From Botrimarina colliarenosi (lineage in GTDB: Bacteria > Planctomycetota > Planctomycetia > Pirellulales > Lacipirellulaceae), in assembly GCF_007859955.1 (NCBI RefSeq), contig NZ_SJPR01000001.1, forward strand, positions 510,388 through 574,387: 64,000 nt of DNA, given 5' to 3'. This document shows positions 44,786 through 54,495 of the stretch, one piece after another (the stretch's first letter is position 1; each line of letters starts with the position of its first letter). A model generated the notes under the pieces. That model saw only the letters and a list, made by a program, of their open reading frames with translations. It did not search any database and was not told the DNA's origin. The position numbers and the translations under genes were made by a program.

Positions 44786-47700
44786 ATGGCACGCCGCGTC
44801 AACCGCCGCCTCGTCCCCAAGCAGCGCAAGCACGAGACACTCGAGTCGCGTGTCGTGATGTCTGCCGATCCGGTCTTGGGCTTGCACGGTTCCCTGTCGC
44901 TCGACGAAGAGCCGATGCTGAGCACGCACGGCGCGATCCCAACGGTTGAAACACAGATCATCGAGTCGGCGCCGGCGTACGATCCCGGCGCCGATTTCTG
45001 GCTCAAAGAAGGCGGCTCCTTAGAGGACGCCGACCTCGGTCAGCGTATCGAGCAGACGCTCTACGAAGCCAACCTAATGGTTGGGCAGGACCAAGTCGTC
45101 GCCGAGTATGGTTTTAACGGCAACGGTCAAACCGTCGTCGTTATCGACACCGGAATCGCCTACTCGCACACCGCCCTCGGCGGAGGCGTCGGCGCAGGGT
45201 ACCGCGTCGTCGGCGGATGGGACTTCACGGAGAACGACGCCAACTTCTACGACGATCAGGGCCCCGAATCAGCCCACGGCACGCACGTCGCCGGCATCAT
45301 TGGCGCCGATGGTGCGAGCGCCCACAAGGGCGTCGCCACCGGAGTCGACTTGATCGGCCTCCGCGTCTTCGACGACGCCGGCAACGGCTACTTCAGCTGG
45401 GTGGAACAAGCCCTGCAGTGGGTGCACGCCCACCGTAACGACTACGAGAATCCCGTAACGGCGGTCAATCTGTCGCTCGGCACGGACTGGAACTCCGACA
45501 GCATCCCCAGCTGGTCAACGCTCGAGGACGACTTCGCCCGGCTAGAAGCGGACGGCATTTTCGTGTCGGTCTCTGCCGGTAATAGCTTCACCTCGTACAA
45601 CACGAAGGGCGTTAGCTATCCGGCGGCGAGCGATCACGTCATCCCCGTCATGTCGGTCGACCCCAACGGCCAGCTCAGCTACTTCAGCCAGCGGGCCGAG
45701 TACGCGATCGCGGCGCCCGGCCGCTACATTACCAGCACGGTGCCCGACTACGCCGGGAACGACGCCAATGCTATCGACGACGACTGGCTGAGCATGTCGG
45801 GCACCAGCATGGCGGCGCCCTACATCGCCGGAGCAAGCACGCTCGTCCGCCAGGCGATGGAATTTGTCGGCCAGACCGGCATCGATCAGTGGGACATCTA
45901 CGACCATATGATGGCGACGGCCGACACGTTCTACGACTCGGCGACCGCGACCAACTACAAGCGATTGAACCTCTGGTCGGCCATCGACGCCCTGATGCCG
46001 GCGGACGACTACGGCTCGATCGAATCGACTGCCTACAACCTCGGGACGCTCACCGACAGCTCAAGCGCCGCGCCCCTCAGCACGCTTAGTGGCGTCATCA
46101 GCACGCTCGAAGACGCCGATAGCTTCAAGTTCGTCGCCGGAGCCACCGGCACGGTCACGGTCCAGGCGCAGGACGTCACGCACGACCTCGTCGCACAGTG
46201 GCAGGTGTCGGGCGCCGCCGACTGGAGCATCGACTCGACGACGGGGGCGTGTGTCTTCGACGTGGTCGCTGGCCAGACCTACATGATCTCGTTGTCGTCG
46301 TCCGACGGGTTGGGCTACTACGACCTCTCGATCGACCTCGAGGCGACCTTCGCCGCTATCGAATGGGGCTCGGTCAACGTCCAAGAAACCCGCAGCGGGC
46401 TCTCGGTCTCGGGCGAGCAGTGGTACCTCGTCACCGCCAACCGAGCCGGCTACTTCACTGCGGAAGCGATCGCCTCCAGCGGCGCGGCGAATGTCGCGAT
46501 CTTCGACACGCAGATGAACGCGCTCACCACCGCCGGCGCGCGTGCCGACGTCCAAGCAACAGCCGGCCAAGACCTCTACCTCCGCGTCACGGGAGAAGCG
46601 AGCGGCTACGACCTACGGATGACAAACGCCTTAGCCGTCAGCGGCGGCGTGGCGACGCTGCTGGGGACGTCGGACGCGGATACATTCGTCGTCGACCTCA
46701 GCCTCGAGTCTTACAAAGCAACGCTAAACGGTGTTGGCTACACGATCGACCCGTCGCAAGTCAGCAGTTTTAACGTCAGCGCGGGAGCAGGCCAGGACAG
46801 CATCACCCTCTACGGGTCGTCGCTCAATGAGACGGCCTTGATGGGGTATCAGAGTGCGAAGTTGACGTCTCAGGTGTTGGTGACGAACGTTTCTCAGACG
46901 GAATCGATTGTTCTGGTTGGCGGGGGTGGGGTCGACACCGCATTCCTATACGGGTCGAGCGGAAGCGACACGTACCGAAGCTACGGGGATCGGGCCGTCA
47001 TGTCGGGCGCCGGGTTCTATAATCGCGCTTCGCTATTTGATGTCACCTACGGATTCGCCAATGGCACGGACGACATCGCCTACATGTACGGATCGAGCGG
47101 CAAGGACACGTTCCGTGGGTATAGCGATCGCGCTGTGATGTCGTCGACGACGTATTACAACCGAGCCATCGGTTTCCAGAAGGCCTACGGTTACGCCAAC
47201 GACGCCGCCGACGTGGCGTGGATGTACGGGTCCTCCAACGCCGATACGTATCGGGCCTACGCCGATCGCGTCGAGATGAGTGCAAGCGGCTACTTCAACC
47301 AGGCCAACGGATTCGCTACGACGTGGGGCTATCAAGAAGGAGGCAACGACGCCGCCTACTTTTACGGTTCGGCCGGGGCCGACCAGTACCGGGCCTCCGA
47401 CACTCATGCCATAATGACCGGCGTGGGTTACAACAATTCGACAGCAGGTTTCGCGCAGACTTACGCGTATGCCGACAGTAGCCAAGACCGTGCATGGCTC
47501 TACGGGTCGTCAGGAGCCGACACGCTTCGGACGTACTCAGATCGCGTCATTATGTCGGGCGCTGGGTTCTACAATCGCGCGACAGGTTTTGCCGAGACGT
47601 ATGGGTTTGCGAATACCGCCGATGATGTCGCGTGGATGTACGGCTCGGCGGGCGCGGACGTCTACCGCACCTACGGCGACCGAGTGATTATGTCAGGCGC

Positions 47701-48241
47701 GGGCTACTACAATCGCGCAACTGGATTTCAGGCGACGAATGGCTACGCCAACGATACGGCTGACGTCGCTTGGATGTATGGGTCCGCTGGAGCGGACACC
47801 TACCGCACCTACGCCGACCGCGTTGTTATGACGGGCGCCATCTATGCTAATCGCGCGTTCGGATTCTCCTCGACGCGCGGCTACGCCGATGGAGCGAACG
47901 ACTCTGCCTGGATGTACGACTCGGTTGGCAACGATACTTACACGGCATCGGCAAATCGCGTTGAGATGGCGGGGACGGGGTTCCGTAACGAAGCGTTCGG
48001 GTTCGTCTTCAGCCGTGGACTGTCGCTATACGGAATCGATAGTGCTCTTCTCTACGACAGCGAAGGCAATGACGAAGCCCTCGTTAGGGGGTGGGGCGTC
48101 GCTCTTGATCACGAATCGGGCGTACGAGTTGAGGCCCACGGATTTGATGACGTCACTCTGGACGGCACGACCGGTGGGTCCAATTCTGTCGATCAAGAAG
48201 CAGTCGATTACGCCCTAAGCGTGACCGACGGCTGGGCTTGA
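44786..48241 (+). CDS. Secreted subtilisin-like serine protease (S8) with 46-residue repeats
   Basis: An 1,151-residue exported protease. The N-terminus (RKHETLESRVVMSAD, 15-28) is an LEPR-XLL-like motif. The S8 domain spans about 100-400 with catalytic Asp121 (VVVIDTGIAY), His164 (AHGTHVAGI), oxyanion Asn266 (VSAGNS) and Ser341 (SGTSMAAP), all in normal spacing, so it should be active. Two pre-peptidase-like beta domains follow (about 405-700). The C-terminal third (719-1086) consists of eight 46-residue repeats of the form AWMYGSxGADTYRTY, DRVxMSGxGYYNRA, GFxxTxGYANxxxD, plus a degenerate ninth. The repeats recall RTX-like GSxGxD turns and may bind calcium or anchor the enzyme at the surface, but no characterised family is recognised. 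The next gene converges and ends 11 bases away. Confidence 0.9.
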   Translation: MARRVNRRLVPKQRKHETLESRVVMSADPVLGLHGSLSLDEEPMLSTHGAIPTVETQIIESAPAYDPGADFWLKEGGSLEDADLGQRIEQTLYEANLMVGQDQVVAEYGFNGNGQTVVVIDTGIAYSHTALGGGVGAGYRVVGGWDFTENDANFYDDQGPESAHGTHVAGIIGADGASAHKGVATGVDLIGLRVFDDAGNGYFSWVEQALQWVHAHRNDYENPVTAVNLSLGTDWNSDSIPSWSTLEDDFARLEADGIFVSVSAGNSFTSYNTKGVSYPAASDHVIPVMSVDPNGQLSYFSQRAEYAIAAPGRYITSTVPDYAGNDANAIDDDWLSMSGTSMAAPYIAGASTLVRQAMEFVGQTGIDQWDIYDHMMATADTFYDSATATNYKRLNLWSAIDALMPADDYGSIESTAYNLGTLTDSSSAAPLSTLSGVISTLEDADSFKFVAGATGTVTVQAQDVTHDLVAQWQVSGAADWSIDSTTGACVFDVVAGQTYMISLSSSDGLGYYDLSIDLEATFAAIEWGSVNVQETRSGLSVSGEQWYLVTANRAGYFTAEAIASSGAANVAIFDTQMNALTTAGARADVQATAGQDLYLRVTGEASGYDLRMTNALAVSGGVATLLGTSDADTFVVDLSLESYKATLNGVGYTIDPSQVSSFNVSAGAGQDSITLYGSSLNETALMGYQSAKLTSQVLVTNVSQTESIVLVGGGGVDTAFLYGSSGSDTYRSYGDRAVMSGAGFYNRASLFDVTYGFANGTDDIAYMYGSSGKDTFRGYSDRAVMSSTTYYNRAIGFQKAYGYANDAADVAWMYGSSNADTYRAYADRVEMSASGYFNQANGFATTWGYQEGGNDAAYFYGSAGADQYRASDTHAIMTGVGYNNSTAGFAQTYAYADSSQDRAWLYGSSGADTLRTYSDRVIMSGAGFYNRATGFAETYGFANTADDVAWMYGSAGADVYRTYGDRVIMSGAGYYNRATGFQATNGYANDTADVAWMYGSAGADTYRTYADRVVMTGAIYANRAFGFSSTRGYADGANDSAWMYDSVGNDTYTASANRVEMAGTGFRNEAFGFVFSRGLSLYGIDSALLYDSEGNDEALVRGWGVALDHESGVRVEAHGFDDVTLDGTTGGSNSVDQEAVDYALSVTDGWA
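46940..48043 (+). repeat. Eight tandem 138-bp repeats in the protease gene
   Basis: Eight in-frame units of exactly 138 bases (46 codons) without insertions or deletions, starting at 46940 and each opening with Ala-(Trp/Tyr/Phe)-(Met/Leu/Phe)-Tyr-(Gly/Asp)-Ser. A degenerate ninth unit begins at 48044. The middle units (5 and 6) are most alike in protein sequence; units 4, 8 and 9 are the most diverged. Confidence 0.9.
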
Positions 48242-48252
48242 GCCCGAGTGCC

Positions 48253-49290
48253 TCAAGCAGCACGACGTGGTTCTCGTGCATAGATCGCATTGTCCGTGCA
48301 CTTCACCATGCCGTCTAGAACGTCGCCGAGAAACGCCTTCCGGCGGGCAAAACGGAACTCGCGATTGACTCGCTCAGCAGCGGCAATCCCCAACCGCCGC
48401 GACTTTTCTTGGTTTCGCAGCGCCTGCAGCAAGGTCTTGGCGATGCTCTCGGGCGTCTCGTCATCAACGTAGTAGCCACAGTCTCCCACAACCTCGGGGA
48501 TTGCGGTCTTTCGATTCACGACTACCGGTGCGCCGCATGCCATTGCCTCGGCGATGGCTAAGCCGAATCCCTCGTGTCTCGAACATTGAAAGTAGACTCC
48601 GCAATTCTGCATCAGATCGATCTTCACTTCCTTGCTGATCTTACCGAGGAAGTCGACGCGATCGGATAACCCCAACTGATCGCAGAGTTGTACCATCGAC
48701 TCTTGGCCGTCGACCGGTTCGCCTGCCAGCACTAAACGGGCCTCCGGCACGTCGTCGGCGATCAAGCGGAAAGCCCGGATGAGTTCTAGCTGCATCTTGC
48801 GTCGGACATTAGCCTTCTTCTTCCACGCAACGTTGAAGATTATGTTTGGCAGGCTTCGGTGGTTTCCCTTCGATCCGAGTTGGTACTCGTCCATGACGAT
48901 GTGGGGACATAACAAAGGATCCCGGAGACGCATCATCGTTCGCAAACGATCGATCATGTAGCGGCTTACAAAGACGCTGCGGTCGGCATATCGCATGCCG
49001 TAGCGAACCAACGACCGGTACATCCACGATCGCTTCTCATAAAGATCGGGTTCCAAAGAGCCCGTGACGCAGATCGGCAATCCACGGGCTTTTAAGACTG
49101 GTCCCACCAGCCAGAGCCAGTTCCACCACCACAGGAAGACGACATCGGTGTCGCGAGGCACCTCCCGTAGTTTGGTCGCGATCGTCACTTCATGGCCGAG
49201 TGACCGCAGGATCTCAATGTCCTGCCGATAGAACTCGGTCGTGAAAAGTCGCGATCGATCAAGCCGATAGACCAGGAAGGTAACTCGCAT
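48253..49290 (-). CDS. Glycosyltransferase, GT4-like
   Basis: A 345-residue GT-B glycosyltransferase. The N-terminal half has a short acceptor-side domain (RSLGHEVTIATK, VVFLWWWNWLW) and the C-terminal half carries the nucleotide-sugar site (IIFNVAWKKKANVRRKMQLE, LVLAGEPVDG, RVDFLGKISKEV, RHEGFGLAIAEAMACGAPVV with the E-x7-E pair of family GT4, TAIPEVVGDCGYYV). It should add a sugar to the lipid-linked repeat unit on the cytoplasmic face. It is the last gene of the minus-strand polysaccharide operon, 30 bases after the polymerase-like gene. Donor and acceptor are unknown. Confidence 0.88.
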   Translation of the reverse strand: MRVTFLVYRLDRSRLFTTEFYRQDIEILRSLGHEVTIATKLREVPRDTDVVFLWWWNWLWLVGPVLKARGLPICVTGSLEPDLYEKRSWMYRSLVRYGMRYADRSVFVSRYMIDRLRTMMRLRDPLLCPHIVMDEYQLGSKGNHRSLPNIIFNVAWKKKANVRRKMQLELIRAFRLIADDVPEARLVLAGEPVDGQESMVQLCDQLGLSDRVDFLGKISKEVKIDLMQNCGVYFQCSRHEGFGLAIAEAMACGAPVVVNRKTAIPEVVGDCGYYVDDETPESIAKTLLQALRNQEKSRRLGIAAAERVNREFRFARRKAFLGDVLDGMVKCTDNAIYAREPRRAA

Positions 49291-49320
49291 CGTCGGAAGC
49301 CTTGTTGAGGTAGCGGTGCT

Positions 49321-50766
49321 CTAAGGAAGCGGCGTTGATTCGAGAGCGGGCGAGTAGACGCTCTTCGTTGACCTTGCCGGCAAAACTCGCTTTGACGGAA
49401 CCGCGCGCAGCCTTCGCGGATGCAATGACAACGACTGGCGACGCTGTCGTAGTGGCTTCCGTAAAGACCGTTGTTTGGTCAGCCGGCACAGCCAACGCAC
49501 AGGTTGTATGAGCACGAGGAAGACGAGGAATAGGGCGAACATTTCATAGGGCTCGCCTCGGTGGATAAGGACCAGGAACCGACCTATCAGCGGACCTAGC
49601 GAAACGAAAGCCCAAGGGGACGTCTGCAAGCTTCGAAAGAGCACGCAATAGAGGGCTCCGTGAAGGAATAGCACCGGCAGACCCCACCAACCCCAGAAGT
49701 TGATATAGACATCGCCCAGTATCGATGGTGGGACCGTTACCTGTAGGTCTTCCGGCCGTCCGTGTACTACCAGACCGAAAAGGATGTTCGTGTCAGGCGG
49801 TTTTATGTCGGGGAATCTTGATTCCGGCAAAAAAAAGACGAACATCCGCCGGTACGTAGCGGCGTTTAGATAGGGATGCCCGTCGGGGAACGTCTCGACC
49901 GCACCGACAAGGTTCGAGCCATAACCCAGGGGATCGCGGTCCCACATGCCACTGTACGTCGAGGGGCTGCATAGGGTTTGAGCAGCCTTAACAAAGGTCA
50001 TCGAGTCTTGGTGCTGACGCAGCTCAAACAAACCAATCGCCAAGAGGAGGCTGAGCGTGCCGGCCATAGTGACGAGCACCACACTGCGCGCGTTGATTCG
50101 ATAGCGAAGACTAATTGCAACAAGTGCGGTGGCGACGAGCGCTAGCGGGATCGATCGAGTTCCCTTAGCGAAGACAAAGTAGAAGAGCAGGCTTGCCAAA
50201 GGGAGGTAGGCAGCCGTTAGTATTTGGTAGCGGCGGTTAAGAAATACACCGACGAAAGCGGGCACGTAGATGAAGCTCGTCAAGTGCGTCGCCATTACAG
50301 AAAGTGCGCCCTGATTGTTAAATCGATGGGCGAACCGGCCTGCGGCAATCAAGTCAGAGACACTAATGCCTTTCACTCGCATCATCATCACTTGCGCGCC
50401 AACCGTGATGATGATTGCGGCCCAAAAAACGGCTTGAAGCCGCCTTTGAGTCTCTCGGCATTCTATCCAAGCGAGCATTTCTCGTCGCTTGTGGTCCATC
50501 TGTCTGTCGGATCGCCGAAACACTGCGAAGCCGGCCATGAGAGTGATGACGCCTCCTAGAGAGTACCAGGCCGCCTCGATGCGTGAGGCGTCACTAAATT
50601 CAGCGACATAGCTATGGCTCGATTGCATGATTGGCGCGACGCCAAAAATCAATCCGAACGACGCGAAGAAGACGGCTTCAGGAAAGCCGTGCGAGAGATA
50701 CTTGAGCCGTGAACTGACCACTGTACAGCACAGCAAAGTGGTCAGTAGGCAAGGTATGAGGAGCAT
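49321..50766 (-). CDS. O-antigen polymerase-like membrane protein (Wzy type)
   Basis: A 481-residue protein with about ten to twelve hydrophobic segments (for example LLIPCLLTTLLCCTVVS, AVFFASFGLIFGVAPI, IPLALVATALVAISL, SVVLVTMAGTLSLLLAIGL, FALFLVFLVLI) and a longer outer loop in the C-terminal half (about 260-360). Sequence among polymerases is poorly conserved, so the call rests on topology, size and position between transferase genes of a Wzx/Wzy-type locus. It would join repeat units on the outer face of the membrane. The C-terminal 50 residues are basic and Arg/Ser-rich. Confidence 0.7.
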   Translation of the reverse strand: MLLIPCLLTTLLCCTVVSSRLKYLSHGFPEAVFFASFGLIFGVAPIMQSSHSYVAEFSDASRIEAAWYSLGGVITLMAGFAVFRRSDRQMDHKRREMLAWIECRETQRRLQAVFWAAIIITVGAQVMMMRVKGISVSDLIAAGRFAHRFNNQGALSVMATHLTSFIYVPAFVGVFLNRRYQILTAAYLPLASLLFYFVFAKGTRSIPLALVATALVAISLRYRINARSVVLVTMAGTLSLLLAIGLFELRQHQDSMTFVKAAQTLCSPSTYSGMWDRDPLGYGSNLVGAVETFPDGHPYLNAATYRRMFVFFLPESRFPDIKPPDTNILFGLVVHGRPEDLQVTVPPSILGDVYINFWGWWGLPVLFLHGALYCVLFRSLQTSPWAFVSLGPLIGRFLVLIHRGEPYEMFALFLVFLVLIQPVRWLCRLTKQRSLRKPLRQRRQSLSLHPRRLRAVPSKRVLPARSTKSVYSPALESTPLP

Positions 50767-50819
50767 CCGTGCTCTCCGTATCGATCGTTTCGCCGTCGGT
50801 TAGGCTTCAGCGACATGTC

Positions 50820-51626
50820 TCAAGCGGCCACCGAACTGCCCGAAGCGATTGCGGGCTTCTTGAAGCCGACGGACAGACCGAGGTAGCCGCCGTGGTCGGT
50901 GTACTCAGCCTGAAACTCGTTGACTCCCGATCGCTGAAGAAGGTGCATGACATGATTCAAATTGTAGTCATTCATCTGCATCACTGGCGTCGAGAAGCGT
51001 CTTCCCCGCGCGACGTTGATTAGCCCGGCGGCGAGTGGGAGTCGCTTCTTTACCCAGGAGATGTAGCGGAGCCGCGGTTCGTCTTTTGTATAGGTTAAGT
51101 GGAGGACGCCGAATCCGCCCTCCGCCACTTGCTTGACGAGCTGTGCGATCAGCCGCATGCCGTTCCCTGGCGGGATGTGCTGCAGCACTATGAAAGTGTG
51201 GACCAGGTCGAAGCGGCGAGTGGGGTCTTGGAGCCAAGCATCGGTCTCGACGAAGTTGATGTTCTTCGCGCCGACGCGCTCCTGATTGTGTTGCGCTTCC
51301 CGCAGCATCGCCGGTGAGATGTCGACCCCGGTCACTTGGTCTGCGTACTTTGCCAAAGGGATTGCGAGTCGGCCAACGCCGCATCCGAAGTCGAGAACGT
51401 CGCCGAACCGTTGCGGAGCGTCCAGTCGCGTACGGAGCCGCGTCAGCAAGCCATCGACGTATTCGGCTCCAGAGTCAAAGAACTCTTCCAAAGCTCCTTC
51501 GGTTAGAGATCCCCGCCGATAGCGTGGCTGCGAGAGGACACCGAAGTACGGATCGTCCTCTCCGAACTTCCTCCACGCGGAGTTGCTTTCTGTGCGTGAC
51601 ATAGACTCTCGGTAAAAAGCGAGCAT
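50820..51626 (-). CDS. Class I SAM-dependent methyltransferase
   Basis: A protein of about 268 residues with the SAM-binding motif I VLDFGCGVGRLAIPLA, motif II-like VTGVDISPAML and the post-motif FDLVHTFIVLQHIPPG. The N-terminal NSAWRKFGEDDPYFGVL is typical of methyltransferases in polysaccharide clusters. It may methylate a sugar of the repeat unit or cap the chain; the sequence does not tell which. Starts: ATG 51626 with AAAGG in front (chosen), ATG 51602, or TTG 51641 adjoining the flippase stop. It lies 15 bases after the flippase gene and is probably part of the same transcript. Confidence 0.85.
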   Translation of the reverse strand: MLAFYRESMSRTESNSAWRKFGEDDPYFGVLSQPRYRRGSLTEGALEEFFDSGAEYVDGLLTRLRTRLDAPQRFGDVLDFGCGVGRLAIPLAKYADQVTGVDISPAMLREAQHNQERVGAKNINFVETDAWLQDPTRRFDLVHTFIVLQHIPPGNGMRLIAQLVKQVAEGGFGVLHLTYTKDEPRLRYISWVKKRLPLAAGLINVARGRRFSTPVMQMNDYNLNHVMHLLQRSGVNEFQAEYTDHGGYLGLSVGFKKPAIASGSSVAA

Positions 51627-51641
51627 TGGGCCTTTGCCCAA

Positions 51642-53303
51642 TTAGGTGAGTGGTGACGAGGCGGTTTTCGTTTTGCTCCGAATGGCGTTCCATGCCTGCC
51701 GGGTCAGAGAGCGGTCGTCCTGGCTGAGGACCCAATGCCAAGCAGCGAGGATAGCTACTAGCGATAGGATGGCAGTCGCCGCGAGACGTATCGGGTACAG
51801 ATCAACCGCTCCAATAATCGCGGCGGCGAAGGGCACGAGGGAAGCGAAGGCAAGTGGTCGAAGGAAGGACTGCTGCAAGTAGTCTCGCCAAGTCGCGTCG
51901 ATCGCGGAGCGGATTAGAAAGGGAATAGCGATCCCCGCCAACACCGATGTCAGTACAGAAGCCGCTGCAACCCCAACAAGCGGAGCATCGAAGTGAGGCG
52001 CCAGCACGATGGCGCCGACTCCACTCATCGCCGCTTTGACAATCAATAAACCCGCCAGCAGTCGCTGACGGTTCATCGCGATAAGTACGAATACGGGGGT
52101 ACAGGCGAAACTCTCGATGAGGAACGCCCCAGCGACCATCCAGAATAGGACGTCGCCGGGATAGCCCTCGTACCCCAACCAACCGTTAACTAACTGCCGG
52201 GCGAAGGGCGCAACGGTGGCGACGAAGAGCGTGGCGGCGACCGTTGTTGCTTTGGTGAGATAATGGGTAATCCGACGCAACTCGGTAGTCTGCCGCTTCG
52301 CGGACCACATAACGATATAGGGCTGCACCGCGCGTGGCATCGCCGCAATGATCGAGTATGCCGCGGTCCGGAAGAGGCTCGTAAGCAAGAAGAAGGCCGG
52401 CGTCGCGCTCAAGGAGTCGAGACGCGGTGCTAGCAAGATTGTAAGGCTCCGATCCAGAACTCCGGCGATCCCGATGAGGAAATAGAAAACCGAGCTAGCT
52501 AGCAGGGGGCCGACCAGTCTACCTCGGTAGTTTCGAAGTCGCAGCCTCGCCCATTCCCCGCATTGACGCGACGACAAGCAGATCGCTGCGCTAACTGCGA
52601 ACAGGGCAGAATTCATCGTGACCGTCAGGCCGAGAAGTCCAAAACCGCAGTAGATTGCCAGAACGGTCGCCACGAGCGCTATGACGCTACCGCCAATCTC
52701 CCAGAGAGTCCGCAGCGGCAGACGGCGGACCCCGATTAGCAAGCCTGGAAAGACCAGCGTGGGGATCCGTAGTAGGGCGAGCAAGGTAGAAGCAACAAGG
52801 CAAGCCTTTAGCAACGGCTCGTATCGTGCTGCGTCTTGCTCCGATAAGAGGTAATGCCCTATCGGTAGTAAAATAATGGCCGCAATGGCGACACTTCCGG
52901 CGATCAGAATCAGTGTGCAGTAAATGGCGAAGGCGGTCGCCATGATCTGACTAATCCGCTCTTTTTGTTCCAGCGCATACGCCCGACCGATCTCGTTGAC
53001 GACGGTTTGTCCTATCCCTGATTCGGACAAGCTGAGGTACATCGTGACGGTCGTAATCGAAATCCAGAGTCCGTAGTGCTCGCGCCCGATCGCAGAGATC
53101 ATCAAAGGCATCAGCACCAGCGCCGACGTCGCGCGGATCGCCGTGCTGAGGATGATCAGCAGTTTCGCCGAGACCACACTCTTGGCGCCGTCGCCCTGGT
53201 AAGAAGCGGGTTGTGCTCGGGCGGGAACTGGACGCGCAGCGGAGGCGATCGAGGCGGAACTCGATGGGGGTCGAACGACTATCGGCTGCGCGTCAAGCTG
53301 CAT
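51642..53303 (-). CDS. Polysaccharide flippase (Wzx-like, MOP superfamily)
   Basis: A 553-residue protein. A 45-residue polar Ala/Pro-rich N-terminus precedes about twelve to fourteen membrane helices of the oligosaccharide flippase type (LLIILSTAIRATSALVLMPL, HYGLWISITTVTMYLSLSE with the characteristic GIGQTVVNEIGRA). It should move lipid-linked repeat units across the inner membrane for the polymerase encoded two genes downstream. The start overlaps the end of the aminotransferase gene by 11 bases. Confidence 0.85.
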   Translation of the reverse strand: MQLDAQPIVVRPPSSSASIASAARPVPARAQPASYQGDGAKSVVSAKLLIILSTAIRATSALVLMPLMISAIGREHYGLWISITTVTMYLSLSESGIGQTVVNEIGRAYALEQKERISQIMATAFAIYCTLILIAGSVAIAAIILLPIGHYLLSEQDAARYEPLLKACLVASTLLALLRIPTLVFPGLLIGVRRLPLRTLWEIGGSVIALVATVLAIYCGFGLLGLTVTMNSALFAVSAAICLSSRQCGEWARLRLRNYRGRLVGPLLASSVFYFLIGIAGVLDRSLTILLAPRLDSLSATPAFFLLTSLFRTAAYSIIAAMPRAVQPYIVMWSAKRQTTELRRITHYLTKATTVAATLFVATVAPFARQLVNGWLGYEGYPGDVLFWMVAGAFLIESFACTPVFVLIAMNRQRLLAGLLIVKAAMSGVGAIVLAPHFDAPLVGVAAASVLTSVLAGIAIPFLIRSAIDATWRDYLQQSFLRPLAFASLVPFAAAIIGAVDLYPIRLAATAILSLVAILAAWHWVLSQDDRSLTRQAWNAIRSKTKTASSPLT

Positions 53304-54495
53304 AGAGGTCGTCGGTCGACGAAGACGCCGCCATCTCGAGCGCGGCGATCAAGTCGTCAGCTGTCGCTCTCACCGCGGCGTCGGATTGGAGAGGATCAAC
53401 CAGCAGCATGAGGCTTGTGTCGGCGAGTTCTTGAGCCTTGGGAAGTCGGAGGCCGTGCGGGTGGATGTCGCGGAAGGCGCGTTCAAGATAAATCTCGCCA
53501 CACGAGCCGCTGTAGCACTTGGCGCCACGATCTGTCACGGCGTTCAGCAGTCGATCACGGGACCAGCCCACCGCTAGTTGGCTGGGTCGCAGAAACGCAT
53601 ACCACTTGTAGTACGAGTGCCTCACGCTAGAGGGCGGGCTTGGAATACGAAGCTCGGAGCGGGCTCTGAGTAGCTCGGTGAGAGCCGCGGCGTTGCTTCG
53701 CCTTTTTGACACCCAATCTTCTAAGTGACGTAGCGCCACTCGGCCCACCGCGGCTTGGACTTCGGTCATCCGTCCATTGGTGCCGAACGAGTGGTGAAGC
53801 CAACGGAAGCCATTCCCGGACGAATGGCGATGGACTTCGTCATAGTCCTTGCCGTGGTCCTTGTAAGACCAGGCGCGTCGCCATGCGATCTCGTCCCGGA
53901 GCAGGAGCATTCCTCCCTCACCGGCTGTCGTGATGATCTTATCCTGACAGAAGGAGAACGCCGCCGCGTCGCCGAACGAGCCAACATGTCGGTCGCCAAT
54001 CTGTGCTCCATGCGCCTGAGAGCAATCCTCGACCACCAGCAGTTTATGACGGGCGGCAAGTTCACAGATTGCCGGCATGTCGCACGGCCAACCCGCTAGG
54101 TGTACCGGTATAACGGCGCGGGTTCTCGGCGTGATTTGCGCGGCGACTGTGTCGGCGGTGATATTCTGCGAATCGGTATCGACGTCGGCGCAGACCGGCT
54201 TCGCCCCTCTGGCGACCACGCAGCTAGCCGTCGCTATGAATGTGCGTGCTGGGACGATGACCTCGTCGCCCGGGCCGATTCCGTAGGCTTGCAGGGCGAG
54301 CTCAAGGGCGACGGTGCCATTCGAGACCGCGATCGCATGAGGCTGACCGACGTAGTCGGCGTACTCGCGCTCAAACTGTTTGCCTTCGTTCCCTGTCCAG
54401 TAGTTAAGCTGGCCCGAGCGGAGAACGCGGTTCGCCGCCTCGACTTGCTCATCGCAGAGTTGTGGCCAAGTCGGAATCGATTGATCAGGCGGCAT
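53293..54495 (-). CDS. DegT/DnrJ/EryC1/StrS aminotransferase
   Basis: A 400-residue PLP enzyme that makes amino sugars on nucleotide carriers. Family landmarks are GNEGKQFEREYADYVG, AVSNGTVALELALQA, PARTFIATASCVVARGAKPV, VIPVHLAGWPCDM, VVEDCSQAHGA and the PLP-binding Lys in SFCQDKIITTAGEGG. Residues near FGTNGRMTEVQAAVG close the active site. With the short sugar transferase beside it, it may provide a 4-amino-4,6-dideoxy sugar, but no matching 4,6-dehydratase is in the window other than FnlA. It overlaps the sugar transferase gene by 11 bases and the flippase gene by 11 bases. Confidence 0.9.
   Translation of the reverse strand: MPPDQSIPTWPQLCDEQVEAANRVLRSGQLNYWTGNEGKQFEREYADYVGQPHAIAVSNGTVALELALQAYGIGPGDEVIVPARTFIATASCVVARGAKPVCADVDTDSQNITADTVAAQITPRTRAVIPVHLAGWPCDMPAICELAARHKLLVVEDCSQAHGAQIGDRHVGSFGDAAAFSFCQDKIITTAGEGGMLLLRDEIAWRRAWSYKDHGKDYDEVHRHSSGNGFRWLHHSFGTNGRMTEVQAAVGRVALRHLEDWVSKRRSNAAALTELLRARSELRIPSPPSSVRHSYYKWYAFLRPSQLAVGWSRDRLLNAVTDRGAKCYSGSCGEIYLERAFRDIHPHGLRLPKAQELADTSLMLLVDPLQSDAAVRATADDLIAALEMAASSSTDDLYAA

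Noticed and set aside
46940-48043. CRISPR-like or satellite array
   Set aside because: The 138-base period is in frame within the protease and conserved at protein level; there are no short identical repeats with unique spacers anywhere in the window.
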